Positions 8,428 through 17,440 of a DNA stretch of 64,000 nucleotides are shown here, one piece after another (position 1 is the first letter of the stretch; the number at the start of each line of letters is the position of its first letter). Both the position numbers and the translations under genes were made by a program. The stretch is taken from positions 558,001-622,000 of the forward strand of contig JAUHXU010000002.1 of the NCBI GenBank assembly GCA_030426805.1, in the 5' to 3' direction. The notes under the pieces are model-generated. The model worked only from the letters and a program-made list of their open reading frames with translations. It was not told where the DNA came from and made no database searches. Source of the stretch: a bacterium (lineage in GTDB: Bacteria; Planctomycetota; JAFGQW01).

Positions 8428-9816
8428 GTGACGCTCTCGTCGCTCGTCGCCGGCCGATTCGCGGTCGGGTGTGTCGCGTTTGCCGCATGGCTCGCGTGCG
8501 CGCACGGTGCGTCGGTCGCGCAGGTCGCGGGCACGCACGCGGGCGTCCTCGCGGGGATGTTCAACACGACGCCGGGCACGAACTCGATGCTCAGGCTCGA
8601 CGCGCAGAACACGCCGACGACGATCGTCACGTCCATCGGCGGTGCATGGCCCTACTGGGGCGTGCCGTTCGGCATGCCGGTCGACACGGACAACCACCAC
8701 GTCGTGATCCCGGGGCTCGTCGACCTCGGCGGCAGCATCGGCGTGCTCGCTCGCTGGGACCCGGTGGCCGGCGCCGTGACCGGCACGCTGTGGTCGGGCA
8801 CGCTCGGACCCGCGACGGTCCGCAACTGGTCGAACTGGACGATCAACGCGGACGGCAACCCGGTGACGATCGACAACGGGTCGTCGCCGCAGGCGCTCGT
8901 CGAGTTCGATCGACTCGCGAACGCGTGGAACCGCGTGCCGCTGCCGGCGAGCGTGCCGGCGTTCGCCGGCGTCGGGGGCCTCGACTGGGACCCGATCGCC
9001 GGCGGCTACACGCACGCGGCCTGGGGTGTGGGTACGAGCGGCTCCGCGCTCTACCGCACGACGCCGACCGGGTTCATCACGACCGCGCTCGCGTTGACGA
9101 CGGTACGGATCGCCGGCTTCGGCGGGACGCTCCTGCAGGACGGCTCGTGGCTCTCGGGCGACGCGGCGCCGCGCGACTATCGCGTCGTCGCGCGGGGATC
9201 GGCGACCTGGACCGTCGGATCGGCAACCCCCGCAGGGGCGCTCAGTGATGTGACGAGGGAGCGGTTCGCCGCGCCCGGGCGCGGGTTCTTCGCCGCGCAG
9301 GCGGGCGGCACGCGTGGCCTCGTCTACGTCGATGCCGTCGCCGCGACGACCGTCGCGCTACACGTCGGCACCGCCGCGACGATGCCGGCGACCGTCGCCG
9401 AGATCACGCCGCTGTTCACGCGCGACCTGACGACGGTCCGCACCGGCAAGGCGACGTGGGACCTCCGCGTGCGACCCGCCGGCGGACAGTTTGCCGGCAA
9501 GTCGTTTCGCGCGGTCGTCAGCGCGGCCTGGCCGCGACCGCCGGTGCTGCTGCCCGACGGCCGGGAACTGTTCGTCGGGATCGACCTCCTGTCGGTGATC
9601 AGCGCCCGTGGACCGATCCCGCCGTTCTTCTCCGGCAACGGGGGCATGCTCGACGCGACCGGCAGCGCTCGCGCCCGCCTCGACTTCTCGTCGATCGGCG
9701 AAGCGCTCGACGGCGTGGTGCTGCATTTCGCGGCGGTCGTGATCGATCCGGTCGCGCCGAGCGGGATCGGCTGGGTCTGCGAACCGTGGGCGTTCGCCGT
9801 GGACGTCCGGCCCTGA
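8428..9816 (+). CDS. Exported protein, first of a tandem paralogue pair
   Basis: 462 aa from GTG 8428, chosen for GGAGG at 8415-8419. A signal peptide covers roughly residues 1-31 (VGCVAFAAWLACAHGASVAQ). The central region has repeated short beta motifs with W/D residues (VLARWDPVAGAVTGTLWSG, VEFDRLANAWNRV), suggesting a beta-propeller. The last 110 residues form a module beginning WDLRVRPAGGQFAGKSF, with PDGRELFVGIDLL and ending near PSGIGWVCEPWAF. The same tail closes the products at 9884 and 25629. Function unknown; secretion and the shared tail suggest a cell-surface or exported role. Confidence 0.85.
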   Translation: MTLSSLVAGRFAVGCVAFAAWLACAHGASVAQVAGTHAGVLAGMFNTTPGTNSMLRLDAQNTPTTIVTSIGGAWPYWGVPFGMPVDTDNHHVVIPGLVDLGGSIGVLARWDPVAGAVTGTLWSGTLGPATVRNWSNWTINADGNPVTIDNGSSPQALVEFDRLANAWNRVPLPASVPAFAGVGGLDWDPIAGGYTHAAWGVGTSGSALYRTTPTGFITTALALTTVRIAGFGGTLLQDGSWLSGDAAPRDYRVVARGSATWTVGSATPAGALSDVTRERFAAPGRGFFAAQAGGTRGLVYVDAVAATTVALHVGTAATMPATVAEITPLFTRDLTTVRTGKATWDLRVRPAGGQFAGKSFRAVVSAAWPRPPVLLPDGRELFVGIDLLSVISARGPIPPFFSGNGGMLDATGSARARLDFSSIGEALDGVVLHFAAVVIDPVAPSGIGWVCEPWAFAVDVRP

Positions 9817-9817
9817 G

Positions 9818-9846
9818 TTGACACGGCGGTCGGTCTGGGGATTACT
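9818..9846 (+). promoter_or_regulatory. Possible promoter of the second paralogue
   Basis: A perfect TTGACA at 9818-9823 begins one base after the end of the previous gene. With 17-nt spacing, ATTACT at 9841-9846 is a poor -10 (three of six). Confidence 0.35.
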
Positions 9847-9883
9847 GCAAGAGGTCTGGTCTCGGGAACGCGGAGCTTGCGTC

Positions 9884-11230
9884 ATGGCCCGTCTCACGTC
9901 GATCGTCTTCGTCCTTCTCCTCGCCACGTCCGCGCCCGCGCAGGTCGCGGGTTCCCATGCGGGGCTGATCCTCGGCTATGCGAACGTCGGCTCCACGACC
10001 GTCAGTGCGCTCGGCGTCGTCACGACGAACGACGTGCTGACGAACTACTCGTCGATGTCGGCCGCGTGGCCGGCGTGGGGCAACGTCTGGGGAATCACGC
10101 ACGACGTCGACAACGAGACGGTGCTCGTGCACGGCTTCCTCGAATACGCCAATCCGCCGCAGACCTACGCGGTGCTCCGCTGGGATCCGCGCACCGCGAC
10201 CGTCGTGGGCACGGTCTGGTCCGGGCCGTTCGGCACCGGGGCCGTGCGCAACCTGACGAACCTCGCACTCGACGGCGACGGCGACCTGGCCTCGTTCGAC
10301 TCGGTGCTCGGGCAACTGGTCGTGTTCGACCGGATGACCGCGCAATGGTCGGGCGTTCGCATCCCGCTCGTCGGTGCGCAGAACCACGGGCTCGGCGGCT
10401 TCGTGTGGGATCGCATCGGCGGGGGGTTCGTCTACGCGAGCGCGCCGACCGGGCAACAGGGCCTCTACCGGACGAGCCACGATCGCGCGACCACGTCGAC
10501 CATCGCGGTCGCGACGACGTCCGTCGGTGCCGGCTACGGCGGTGACCTGTTGCAGAACGGCGACTGGCTCTCGTCGTCGCGGTCGGGTGCACGCTACCTC
10601 AGTGTCGCGGCCGGCACGTCCGTGTGGAGCGCGGGGCCGACCGGCCGCACGTCGTTCTGGGACGTGACCGCCGAGAAGTTCGCGGCGCCCGGGCGCGGCT
10701 ACTGGGCCACGAGCGTCTCGACGCCGCAGGATGTCGTCTACGTCGACGCGCGAACGACCCCGCACACCGCGGTCACGCGTGTGTCGTCGGCGACGCAGTC
10801 GATGCCGTCGTGGATCCTCGAGGTCGCGCCACGCCACGCCCGTGACCTCGCGACACAGCGGATCGGGACCCGCATGTGGGACGTGCACGTGAATCCCGGC
10901 GGCGGTCGCTTCGCGGGGCGGTCGTTCGTCGTCGCGGCGAGCCTCGCCGGTGCTCGGCCGGCGGCGGTGTTGCCCGACGGTCGCGAGTTGTTCCTGCGTC
11001 CGGATCCGCTCACGGCGCTGACCGCTCAGGGGCCGCTGCCGCCCTATTTCACCGGCAACGTCGGCGCGCTCGACGCGCGGGGGCGCGCGCAGGGGCGGAT
11101 CGATCTGTCGCGCTTCGGCCCGGCCGTCGACGGCATCGTCGTGCACCTGTGCGGTGTCGTACTCGATCCGTCTGCGCCGTCGGGCATCGCGTGGGTCCTC
11201 GACCCGTGGGCCCTCGTCGTCGGCGCCTGA
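9884..11230 (+). CDS. Exported protein, second of a tandem paralogue pair
   Basis: 448 aa from ATG 9884, supported by GGAG at 9872-9875 and by a clean signal peptide (MARLTSIVFVLLLATSAPAQ, cleaved after APA). It aligns along its whole length with the preceding gene product: both mature N-termini read QVAGxHAG, both carry the W-P-W-G stretch, YRT segments, and the C-terminal module from MWDVHVNPGGGRFAGRSF through PDGRELFLRPDPL to PSGIAWVLDPWAL. This is a local gene duplication. The gap to the first copy is 67 nt. No enzymatic motif was seen. Confidence 0.85.
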   Translation: MARLTSIVFVLLLATSAPAQVAGSHAGLILGYANVGSTTVSALGVVTTNDVLTNYSSMSAAWPAWGNVWGITHDVDNETVLVHGFLEYANPPQTYAVLRWDPRTATVVGTVWSGPFGTGAVRNLTNLALDGDGDLASFDSVLGQLVVFDRMTAQWSGVRIPLVGAQNHGLGGFVWDRIGGGFVYASAPTGQQGLYRTSHDRATTSTIAVATTSVGAGYGGDLLQNGDWLSSSRSGARYLSVAAGTSVWSAGPTGRTSFWDVTAEKFAAPGRGYWATSVSTPQDVVYVDARTTPHTAVTRVSSATQSMPSWILEVAPRHARDLATQRIGTRMWDVHVNPGGGRFAGRSFVVAASLAGARPAAVLPDGRELFLRPDPLTALTAQGPLPPYFTGNVGALDARGRAQGRIDLSRFGPAVDGIVVHLCGVVLDPSAPSGIAWVLDPWALVVGA

Positions 11231-11253
11231 TCGACGGCGCCTGATCGACGGCG
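11221..11253. repeat. 14-nt tandem duplication across a stop codon
   Basis: CGGCGCCTGATCGA occurs twice head to tail at 11221-11234 and 11235-11248, followed by CGGCG. The first copy carries the TGA of the upstream gene. The second TGA is in a different frame because the unit is 14 nt. Confidence 0.7.
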
Positions 11254-11260
11254 TCGTCCG

Positions 11261-12919
11261 TCAGAGTTCGACGCGCTCGGCCGGCTCGCTGCGCTCGAAG
11301 ATGTAGATCGGCGAGCGCCACGCGGTGCCGGCACGACCGACGGGGCGGTAGCGCGCGGCGAGCGCCGGATGCCGCTGGGCGAGCGTCGGGATGTAGATCA
11401 AGGCGTTGACGACGAAGCGCGGTGCGAGCGTCGTCATCATCTTCGTCGGGACGAAGTTGTTCGCCGGCGTGCGGTAGCCGCCCTTGTCGTTGTAGATGTC
11501 GTCGCGTGGCGGCGGGTAGAACGGGAGCACCTCGGGCGAGCAGAGCCCGACCGCGTCGATGACCGGGCCGTCGTAGAAGTAGCCGAACACGCCGACCTCG
11601 CTGATCAGCGCGGTGTCCGGGCGTTGTTGCTTGCCCGCGAGGAAGTGCGCGGCGGCGCGGTAGCCGTCGAATCGTTCGCGCTCCCAGCGCTGCCACGCCG
11701 GGCCGCGCGGATCGAGCGGATACGCGGCGCTCTTGTGGACGTCGGCGTGCTTGTCGCGGTTGAGCACCCACGCGTTCGTCGTCGCGAAGAGCGCGAACAC
11801 GGCCGCGACGACAGCGCCACCCGCGCGCGCCCCGGCGAAGCGATACGCGGTGATCGCGCAGCCGGCGAACAGCGTGATCGTCGCGAACGTGACGAACGAC
11901 GGGAAGTACCACACCTCGGTGCGGCCGATCCACGCGTAGAGCACGAGGAACAGCGGCGCGTAGAGTGCGTAGACGAAGCGGCTGTCGCGGCGTCGCACGA
12001 GGAATGCGAGCAGGCACGGCAACCCGAGGAGCGCGGTCCACTCCGCGATGCGCTGCACCAGCGAGGGGCGACCGTCGTAGCGACCGGTGAACAGGACGCG
12101 CTTGGCGCGACCGTTCCACAGCGACGCGACCGACGTCGGCAGCGACGTCGCGCGGGCGACGAGGTCCACGTCGGGTGCGGTGTAGGGCCGGTGGATCGCC
12201 GGGAAGCGCTTCTTCGCGTGGATCGGATGCGGGACCGGCGACCCGTAGTAGCTCGTCGCGAATGCGGCCCACGCGATCGGGATCGCGCAGAACGCCGCGA
12301 GCCATCGTGGCCGGAGGCGCGGGCGGGAGCCGCGGCCGAACAGCACGAGTCCCCAGACGAGCGGTGTCAGCAGGATCCCCTCGGGTCGGATCAGCGGGGC
12401 GAGCGACGCGAGGACGAGCGCGAGTCCGAACGCGCGTCGACGCGCCGCGAACAGCGCGACGAGCAGCGTCGCCACGAGGGCCGCGTTCTCGAACCCGAGC
12501 GAGAAGACGAACACGTTGACGCCGTTGGTGCCGACCAGGACGGCCGCGAGAAACGCCGGCAGCCGCCGCTCGACGAGGTCGAGGACGACGAGATACGTGA
12601 AGACGACGATCACGCCCATCGCGAGCGCATTGATCGCGAGCGCCGCGGCTTCGATCGCGCCCGCGCCGGCGACGAAGCCGACCGCGCCGAGCAGGAAGAC
12701 GAGCGCCGGCGTCGTCGAGCCGAGCACCGGCGCGCCGGTCAGGTTCCACGCGGGGATCCCGTGCGCCGCGAGGTTCTTCGCGTGGCGGAACGTGATGTAG
12801 GCGTCGTCGCACGGCTGGAGCCCTTGCAGGGCGACGAGTGCGGTGGCGACGAGCGCGGCGGCGAGCACCGCGACGCACATCCGCGGCGAGCCGAACGCGC
12901 GGACCCAGGCGTGGTTCAT
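11261..12919 (-). CDS. GT-C type membrane glycosyltransferase
   Basis: 552 aa from ATG 12919. About ten hydrophobic helices are visible. Just after the first, residues 38-39 are the DD pair in QPCDDAYITFRHAKNLAAHG, the position of the catalytic aspartates in GT-C enzymes that use polyprenyl-phosphate sugars. The DDAYI..R.A.NLA..G pattern is closest to the AftB/ArnT-like group. A periplasmic C-terminal domain follows the last helix (about residue 400 onward). The protein probably decorates envelope glycans or proteins; the sugar cannot be read from sequence. It is divergent from the gene at 13056 and convergent with the paralogue pair. Confidence 0.8.
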   Translation of the reverse strand: MNHAWVRAFGSPRMCVAVLAAALVATALVALQGLQPCDDAYITFRHAKNLAAHGIPAWNLTGAPVLGSTTPALVFLLGAVGFVAGAGAIEAAALAINALAMGVIVVFTYLVVLDLVERRLPAFLAAVLVGTNGVNVFVFSLGFENAALVATLLVALFAARRRAFGLALVLASLAPLIRPEGILLTPLVWGLVLFGRGSRPRLRPRWLAAFCAIPIAWAAFATSYYGSPVPHPIHAKKRFPAIHRPYTAPDVDLVARATSLPTSVASLWNGRAKRVLFTGRYDGRPSLVQRIAEWTALLGLPCLLAFLVRRRDSRFVYALYAPLFLVLYAWIGRTEVWYFPSFVTFATITLFAGCAITAYRFAGARAGGAVVAAVFALFATTNAWVLNRDKHADVHKSAAYPLDPRGPAWQRWERERFDGYRAAAHFLAGKQQRPDTALISEVGVFGYFYDGPVIDAVGLCSPEVLPFYPPPRDDIYNDKGGYRTPANNFVPTKMMTTLAPRFVVNALIYIPTLAQRHPALAARYRPVGRAGTAWRSPIYIFERSEPAERVEL

Positions 12920-13055
12920 TCGCGTCTTTCCGAGAAACGGGTTCCCGGGGTCGTCTTCGAGTGTCCCGCCGACCGGCCTTGAGCGGATGACGCAACCCGG
13001 TGGGGCGCGGGGAGATCGGGTAGCGCGCGGGGTGCGGCGCCGGTAGCCTGTGCGC

Positions 13056-14429
13056 ATGCGACAGACCGGTGTGGCGCTCGTGGCGGCCGGCTTCGCGATG
13101 ATCGCGCTCGCGGCCTGGGGCCTGTGGCGCGACGTCGCGTGGCTCGCGCAGCCGTTTTACGTGTGGGTGTGGTGGGGCTACATCCTCGTGCTCGACGGGT
13201 TTTGCGCGTGGCGTCGTGGCTCGTCGCTGCTGACGACACGGCACCGGCTCGTGCCGTCGTTGTGCGTCGCGTCGGTGTCGTTCTGGTTCTTCTTCGAACT
13301 GCTGAACCTGCGGTTTCAGAACTGGTACTACGTCGGTGTCTTCGCGGCCGACGACGTGCCGGGCTTGTTCGGCGGGGTCGCGTTCGTCTTCGCGGCGTTC
13401 TCGACCGTCTTCATGGGCATCTTCGAGACGATCGAGGCGTTGTCGGTCGCCGGGCTGTTCCGGCGGTGGCGGGGCCGCGCGCCGCGGCCGCTCGCGCCGT
13501 GGGTGAGCTGGGCCGTGCAGGCGCTCGGCGCGGCGATGGCGTTCTGCGCGATCGCGTTTCCGTACTACCTCGCGCCGCTCATCTGGGGCAGCTTCACGTT
13601 CCTCGTCGACCCGTGGAACTACCGGCGCGGCGCCCGTTCGATCCTGCGCGACATCGAGGTGCGCGATTGGGGGCTCGTCGCCCGCGTGTTCGTCGCCGGG
13701 CTCGTCTGCGGCGTCGTGTGGGAGAGCATGAACTTCTTCGCGCCGCAGAAGTGGATCTACACGGTGCGAGGGCTCGAGGGGCTCAAGCTCTTCGAGATGC
13801 CGCTGCTCGGCTTCCTCGGGTTTCCCGGTCTCGCGTACGACAGTCTCGCGGGCTACGCGTTGTTCGCGTGGTGGTTCCGCGGGAATCGGCCGTGGGAGCA
13901 CCCCGACGACCTCGGCTACACGCTCCGGACGAGGACGCGCGACCGGATGCGCTTGTTCTGGTGGACGGTGCCCGCGCAAGGGCTCGCGTGGGCGTTGATC
14001 GGGTTCGCGGCGATGAACGTGAACATCGCCTCGCTCGAGTTGTCGCTCGGCGACCTGCTCCTGACGCGCGACGAGGCGGGCGCGATGCGGGAGGCGGGGA
14101 TCGATCGGCCGCGGCAGTTGTTGCGTCGTGCGCACGAGCCGCGACTCGCCGAGCGTCTCGGCGTGGACGACGAGCGGTTGCGGTCGATCGTCACACGCGC
14201 GGAGCTGCTCGCGTTCAAGGGGATCGGCCGGTGGCACGGCGATCTGCTCCGATTGGCCGGCGTGCGCAGTGTCGTCGACCTGCGCGAGTGGTCGACCGAT
14301 GCGCTCTGTGCGCGGCTCGCGACCGTCGCCGCCGAGATCGGTGTCGACCCGCCGCGTCGCGACATCGTCCACGTCTGGGTTCTCGCGAGCCGAAGCCCGC
14401 GCGCGCTGCTGCTCGCCGAGCAGCCGTAG
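13056..14429 (+). CDS. Membrane protein with C-terminal helix-hairpin-helix (DUF4332-like) domain
   Basis: 457 aa. About eight hydrophobic helices fill residues 1-340 (for instance GVALVAAGFAMIALAAWGLW and a second half with LGFLGFPGLAYDSLAGYALFAW). The last 100 residues are soluble and repeat a helix-hairpin-helix pattern (AFKGIGRWHGDLLRLAGVRS) like DUF4332, a non-specific nucleic-acid- or protein-binding fold. ATG 13056 is preferred to GTG 13050. TAGCCT at 13044-13049 lies only 6 nt upstream, so the message may be leaderless; no Shine-Dalgarno is present. Role unknown. Confidence 0.75.
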   Translation: MRQTGVALVAAGFAMIALAAWGLWRDVAWLAQPFYVWVWWGYILVLDGFCAWRRGSSLLTTRHRLVPSLCVASVSFWFFFELLNLRFQNWYYVGVFAADDVPGLFGGVAFVFAAFSTVFMGIFETIEALSVAGLFRRWRGRAPRPLAPWVSWAVQALGAAMAFCAIAFPYYLAPLIWGSFTFLVDPWNYRRGARSILRDIEVRDWGLVARVFVAGLVCGVVWESMNFFAPQKWIYTVRGLEGLKLFEMPLLGFLGFPGLAYDSLAGYALFAWWFRGNRPWEHPDDLGYTLRTRTRDRMRLFWWTVPAQGLAWALIGFAAMNVNIASLELSLGDLLLTRDEAGAMREAGIDRPRQLLRRAHEPRLAERLGVDDERLRSIVTRAELLAFKGIGRWHGDLLRLAGVRSVVDLREWSTDALCARLATVAAEIGVDPPRRDIVHVWVLASRSPRALLLAEQP

Positions 14430-14463
14430 CGTTCCGGGCCGTCGCGTTTCCGATCGTCGCGTT

Positions 14464-15111
14464 TCAGAAGGAGCAGTCGAAGCCGAGGATCGCGCCCTGG
14501 ACGACGAGGCCGACGCCGCTGCGGTCGGCGCCCGAGGCGTCGAAGCGGGTCGCGCGCCAGCCGGCGATCAGCGCGGTGTTCTTCATCGGCTCGATCTCGA
14601 TGCAGATGTCGGCCGAGGTCATCGAGGTCGCGAAGCCGCCGCCCGCGCCCTCGACGCGCTTGAGCTGTCCGCAGAGGCGGAAGCGATCGGAGAACGCATA
14701 CCCGATCGAGCCGCCGACCATCGGGCCCGCGGCAGCGATGCCGGCGCCACCCTCGACGTCTTCGATCCGGCTGCCCTCGAGCGTCGACATCCCGAGGCCG
14801 ATCATCGCGTCGACCGTCAGGCCGCCGGTGATCGTCGTGCCGGTGCGGAGGCCGGCGCACCGGCTCGTGAGTCGCGCGCCGCCGCGGGCGCCGCGGGCCT
14901 GGCCCGCCGCCTCGTCGGTATCGATCACGAGGCCGACGTCGATGCCGCGCGCCGCGGGGACAGCGAGGTCGACCTCGGTGCGGTCTGCCGGGCGAAACGT
15001 CTCGATCCGACCGGCCTCGATCGCGACGAGGCTTCCGTGCGTCGCGGCACAGCCACCGAAAGGGGCGAGGGCGAGCAGGGCGATCCACAGGGTGCGGCTG
15101 GTACGGAACAT
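14464..15111 (-). CDS. Putative outer-membrane lipoprotein, beta-rich
   Basis: 215 aa. MFRTSRTLWIALLALAPFGG followed by Cys21 is a lipoprotein signal (lipobox PFGGC). The mature part has glycine-rich alternating strands (TITGGLTVDAMIGLG, GPMVGGSIGYAFSDRFRLCGQ) and ends with aromatic Phe, as in small outer-membrane beta-barrels. Both features together fit an outer-membrane-associated protein, but no family is recognised. It is convergent with the gene at 13056 (34-nt gap). Upstream lies the 376-nt gene-free repeat patch. Confidence 0.7.
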   Translation of the reverse strand: MFRTSRTLWIALLALAPFGGCAATHGSLVAIEAGRIETFRPADRTEVDLAVPAARGIDVGLVIDTDEAAGQARGARGGARLTSRCAGLRTGTTITGGLTVDAMIGLGMSTLEGSRIEDVEGGAGIAAAGPMVGGSIGYAFSDRFRLCGQLKRVEGAGGGFATSMTSADICIEIEPMKNTALIAGWRATRFDASGADRSGVGLVVQGAILGFDCSF

Positions 15112-15487
15112 GGGCCGGGCTCTCTTTCGGGGGCTCCCGCCCGCGGGCGTCCGCGGGCGTCTGTCGGGGCTGATTTGCTGGGCGCGTCACCGTCGACTGC
15201 GCTCACCCCAGAGGACGTGAACGCGGCCGGGGCCCCCTCAATTTCACCGAGGTTTGTGGCCGGGCCGGCGTCCGGCGGCGGTCGGATCGCCGTATCTCGC
15301 TTGCCACGCGTCAATTGCACTTGGCGGGCCCGTCTCGGGCCGCAGCCGGCTCAGAGGCCGCTTGGCAGCCCGGTTTCGGGCCATCGCGGCCGGATTCAGC
15401 CCGATCCGACCCGTTTCTGGCCCGTTCTCAGCCCGCCAAGCGCCTCCGGTGCCGCTTGCGGCCCGAAACCCGCCCGCCAAGCCGGGA
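15112..15487. repeat. Gene-free GC-rich stretch with degenerate direct and inverted repeats
   Basis: Within 15320-15481 a unit starting CTTGGC(G/A)G occurs twice in direct orientation (15320 and 15361), each continuing with CCCG-TCGGGCC-CCGG-TCAG spacing. The motif is inverted as CCCGCCAAG at 15432-15440 and 15473-15481. The 22-mers at 15361-15382 and 15460-15481 are inverted copies with 19 of 22 matches. The patch can form nested stems and lies just after the stop of the DUF3160 gene, where it may act as a transcript 3' structure. No gene is supported between 15112 and 15319. Confidence 0.55.
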
Positions 15488-17440
15488 TCAGCGGCGGTCG
15501 CGGAAGTCGGGCTTGCCGAGCGCGCCGGGCCCGACGAGCGGGCCGATCCACTCGGGCTGAGCGGGGCGTGCCTCGCCGTCGAGCCGCCCACGCCACTCCG
15601 GCTCGGTCAACGGCGTCGCGCTGTGCACTTCGTAGTAGGGGATCACCGCGCCGTGGCAGAGCAGGTCGCGCCCGTCGTGCGGGTAGAGGACGAACAGCGC
15701 ACGCGGGCGCGCTGTGCCGGTGCAGAGGAAGTGGTTCGTGATCGGCGACCCGTCCTGGCGGTAGGAGCCCGCGGCGACGACGATCCGAGGGACGTCGTCG
15801 GTCGGCATGACGATTTGGGATTCCTCGTGGTCGAGGATGTCCGCGAGTCGCGGGCCGAATGACAGGACCGTCCGCCGGTCGTCTTCGCTCGTCGGTTTGC
15901 CGGCTTGCTGGCGCCGTGCAAGCGTCGCGAGGTCCCGGCACAGCGCGACGAGCTTCGGCCAGCGTGCGAGGATCGGTTCGAACGCGTCGTACGGCGGCGT
16001 GTCGTCGGCGTCGAACTTGTCGGCGAGGTCACGCGCGTCTCTTAGCCACTTCCTTCGCTGATCGGCCGTGTTTGCGAGACCGAGGTTCCAGGCCAACGGC
16101 TCCACGCGAGCGCGCCTCCGCTTCGGCGCGTCCGTCAGAACGGCTTTCCATCCCCCCTCGACGAAGCCGTGCGCTTCGATCCAGTCGACGGTCTCGCGCA
16201 ACTCAGCGGCACGATCGCGCCTTGTCGGCGGTGTGTGCGGCGCGGACCGCGCAAGCTCCCCGGTCCATGCCGCGAGACCGGCGAGCCGGTCGAAGAATGC
16301 CGGGTTCGGCTCGACGAAGCCGGGTGGCGCATTGGCGAGGCCAAACACGTAGAGCGCCGGCGTGATCTGCAGCGCCCACGCGTGGCGGTGCTGCGCCCAC
16401 CCGGCGAGCGCGGTCTGCACCGACTTCGCGCGCCACGCCGGCGTGTGCATGAAGGGCGGGGCGTCGGCGGGCGGTTCGAGGAGCGTCACCAGGCACCGAA
16501 AGTAGGCGTCGTGGAGGCCGTAGCCGTTCGGCGGACCCTCGGACTCGAGCGCAGCGACGACGTCGAGACCGCTGGCGCGACCGTCCGCGCGGTTTTCGGC
16601 GCCGCGTTGAAGCACGTCGTTGTCCCACGTGTGGGCCGCGACGAGCACGTGTGCGGTCCCGCTCGTCGGCGTCGCACCGTCGTTCATCGCGCTCGCGAGA
16701 TCGGGCTTCGACGAACGGCCGAACACGGCCCGGGCGTAACGGACGAACACGCGGATGTCGTCGGCGACGTCGCTCCACCGCGCCGCGCGACCGATCGCGC
16801 GAAACGCGGCGGCCTCGTGTTCGACCGCGAGGTCGAAGGGCGCCGATTGCAGGAATCGCACCGCGCGGAAGTGGCGTTCGAGTACCGGTTCGCCCTCGCA
16901 GAACCCCTGCGGTCGGAATCGTGCGTAGTCGAAGGGGAGCGCGTCTGACGGCAGCCACGCGGCCTTCGCGCTCGCGTTCGCCGCGACGATTCTCGACACC
17001 TCTTCGGCGACCCGGGCGGCGACCTCAGGCCGGATCGGGGCGTCGGGGTCGAGCAGCCGGTGGGCGATCCCGATGACCAGGTGCGCGCGGGTCGGTTCGG
17101 TCGGGCGGAGTTCCGTGGCGATCGCTCGAATGTACGTGGGAAGCCGTCGTGCGTAGCCGCGCTCGATGTGCAGCAGCGACGCCTCGGTCAGTCGGTGATA
17201 GGCGTGCAGCACCGCGTCGGTCGTGATGAAGACCGGTGCGTCGAACCGGTCCTCGCCGGGAGCGATCCGATATGGCTCGAACACCTGCCGATACGTGCGG
17301 TTCGTCATCAGCACGCGCTCGCGTGCAAGGTGCTCGATCGCCTTCCCGTCGAGCCCGATCCGCTTCGCATCCGCGCGCCACTCCTGCGCGGCGGCGGACG
17401 TCGTGATCGCGAAGGCGAGCGTGACCCCGAGCATCCTCAT
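15488..17440 (-). CDS. Exported DUF3160-family protein
   Basis: 650 aa from ATG 17440. Signal peptide MRMLGVTLAFAITTSAAAQ. The mature sequence matches the DUF3160 pattern: FEPYRIAPGEDRFDAPVFIT near residue 50, then DAVLHAYHRL, a long alpha-helical body, and the C-terminal conserved segments IVVAAGSYRQDG and GAVIPYYEV. The family is large, exported and of unknown function. The start overlaps the stop of the upstream gene as ATGA, so the two genes are translationally coupled although their products look unrelated. Downstream is the repeat patch at 15320-15481. Confidence 0.8.
   Translation of the reverse strand: MRMLGVTLAFAITTSAAAQEWRADAKRIGLDGKAIEHLARERVLMTNRTYRQVFEPYRIAPGEDRFDAPVFITTDAVLHAYHRLTEASLLHIERGYARRLPTYIRAIATELRPTEPTRAHLVIGIAHRLLDPDAPIRPEVAARVAEEVSRIVAANASAKAAWLPSDALPFDYARFRPQGFCEGEPVLERHFRAVRFLQSAPFDLAVEHEAAAFRAIGRAARWSDVADDIRVFVRYARAVFGRSSKPDLASAMNDGATPTSGTAHVLVAAHTWDNDVLQRGAENRADGRASGLDVVAALESEGPPNGYGLHDAYFRCLVTLLEPPADAPPFMHTPAWRAKSVQTALAGWAQHRHAWALQITPALYVFGLANAPPGFVEPNPAFFDRLAGLAAWTGELARSAPHTPPTRRDRAAELRETVDWIEAHGFVEGGWKAVLTDAPKRRRARVEPLAWNLGLANTADQRRKWLRDARDLADKFDADDTPPYDAFEPILARWPKLVALCRDLATLARRQQAGKPTSEDDRRTVLSFGPRLADILDHEESQIVMPTDDVPRIVVAAGSYRQDGSPITNHFLCTGTARPRALFVLYPHDGRDLLCHGAVIPYYEVHSATPLTEPEWRGRLDGEARPAQPEWIGPLVGPGALGKPDFRDRR

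Noticed and set aside
11049..14372. Long minus-strand frame over two genes
   Set aside because: Arg/Pro-rich product overlapping two well-supported genes; no start or ribosome site.
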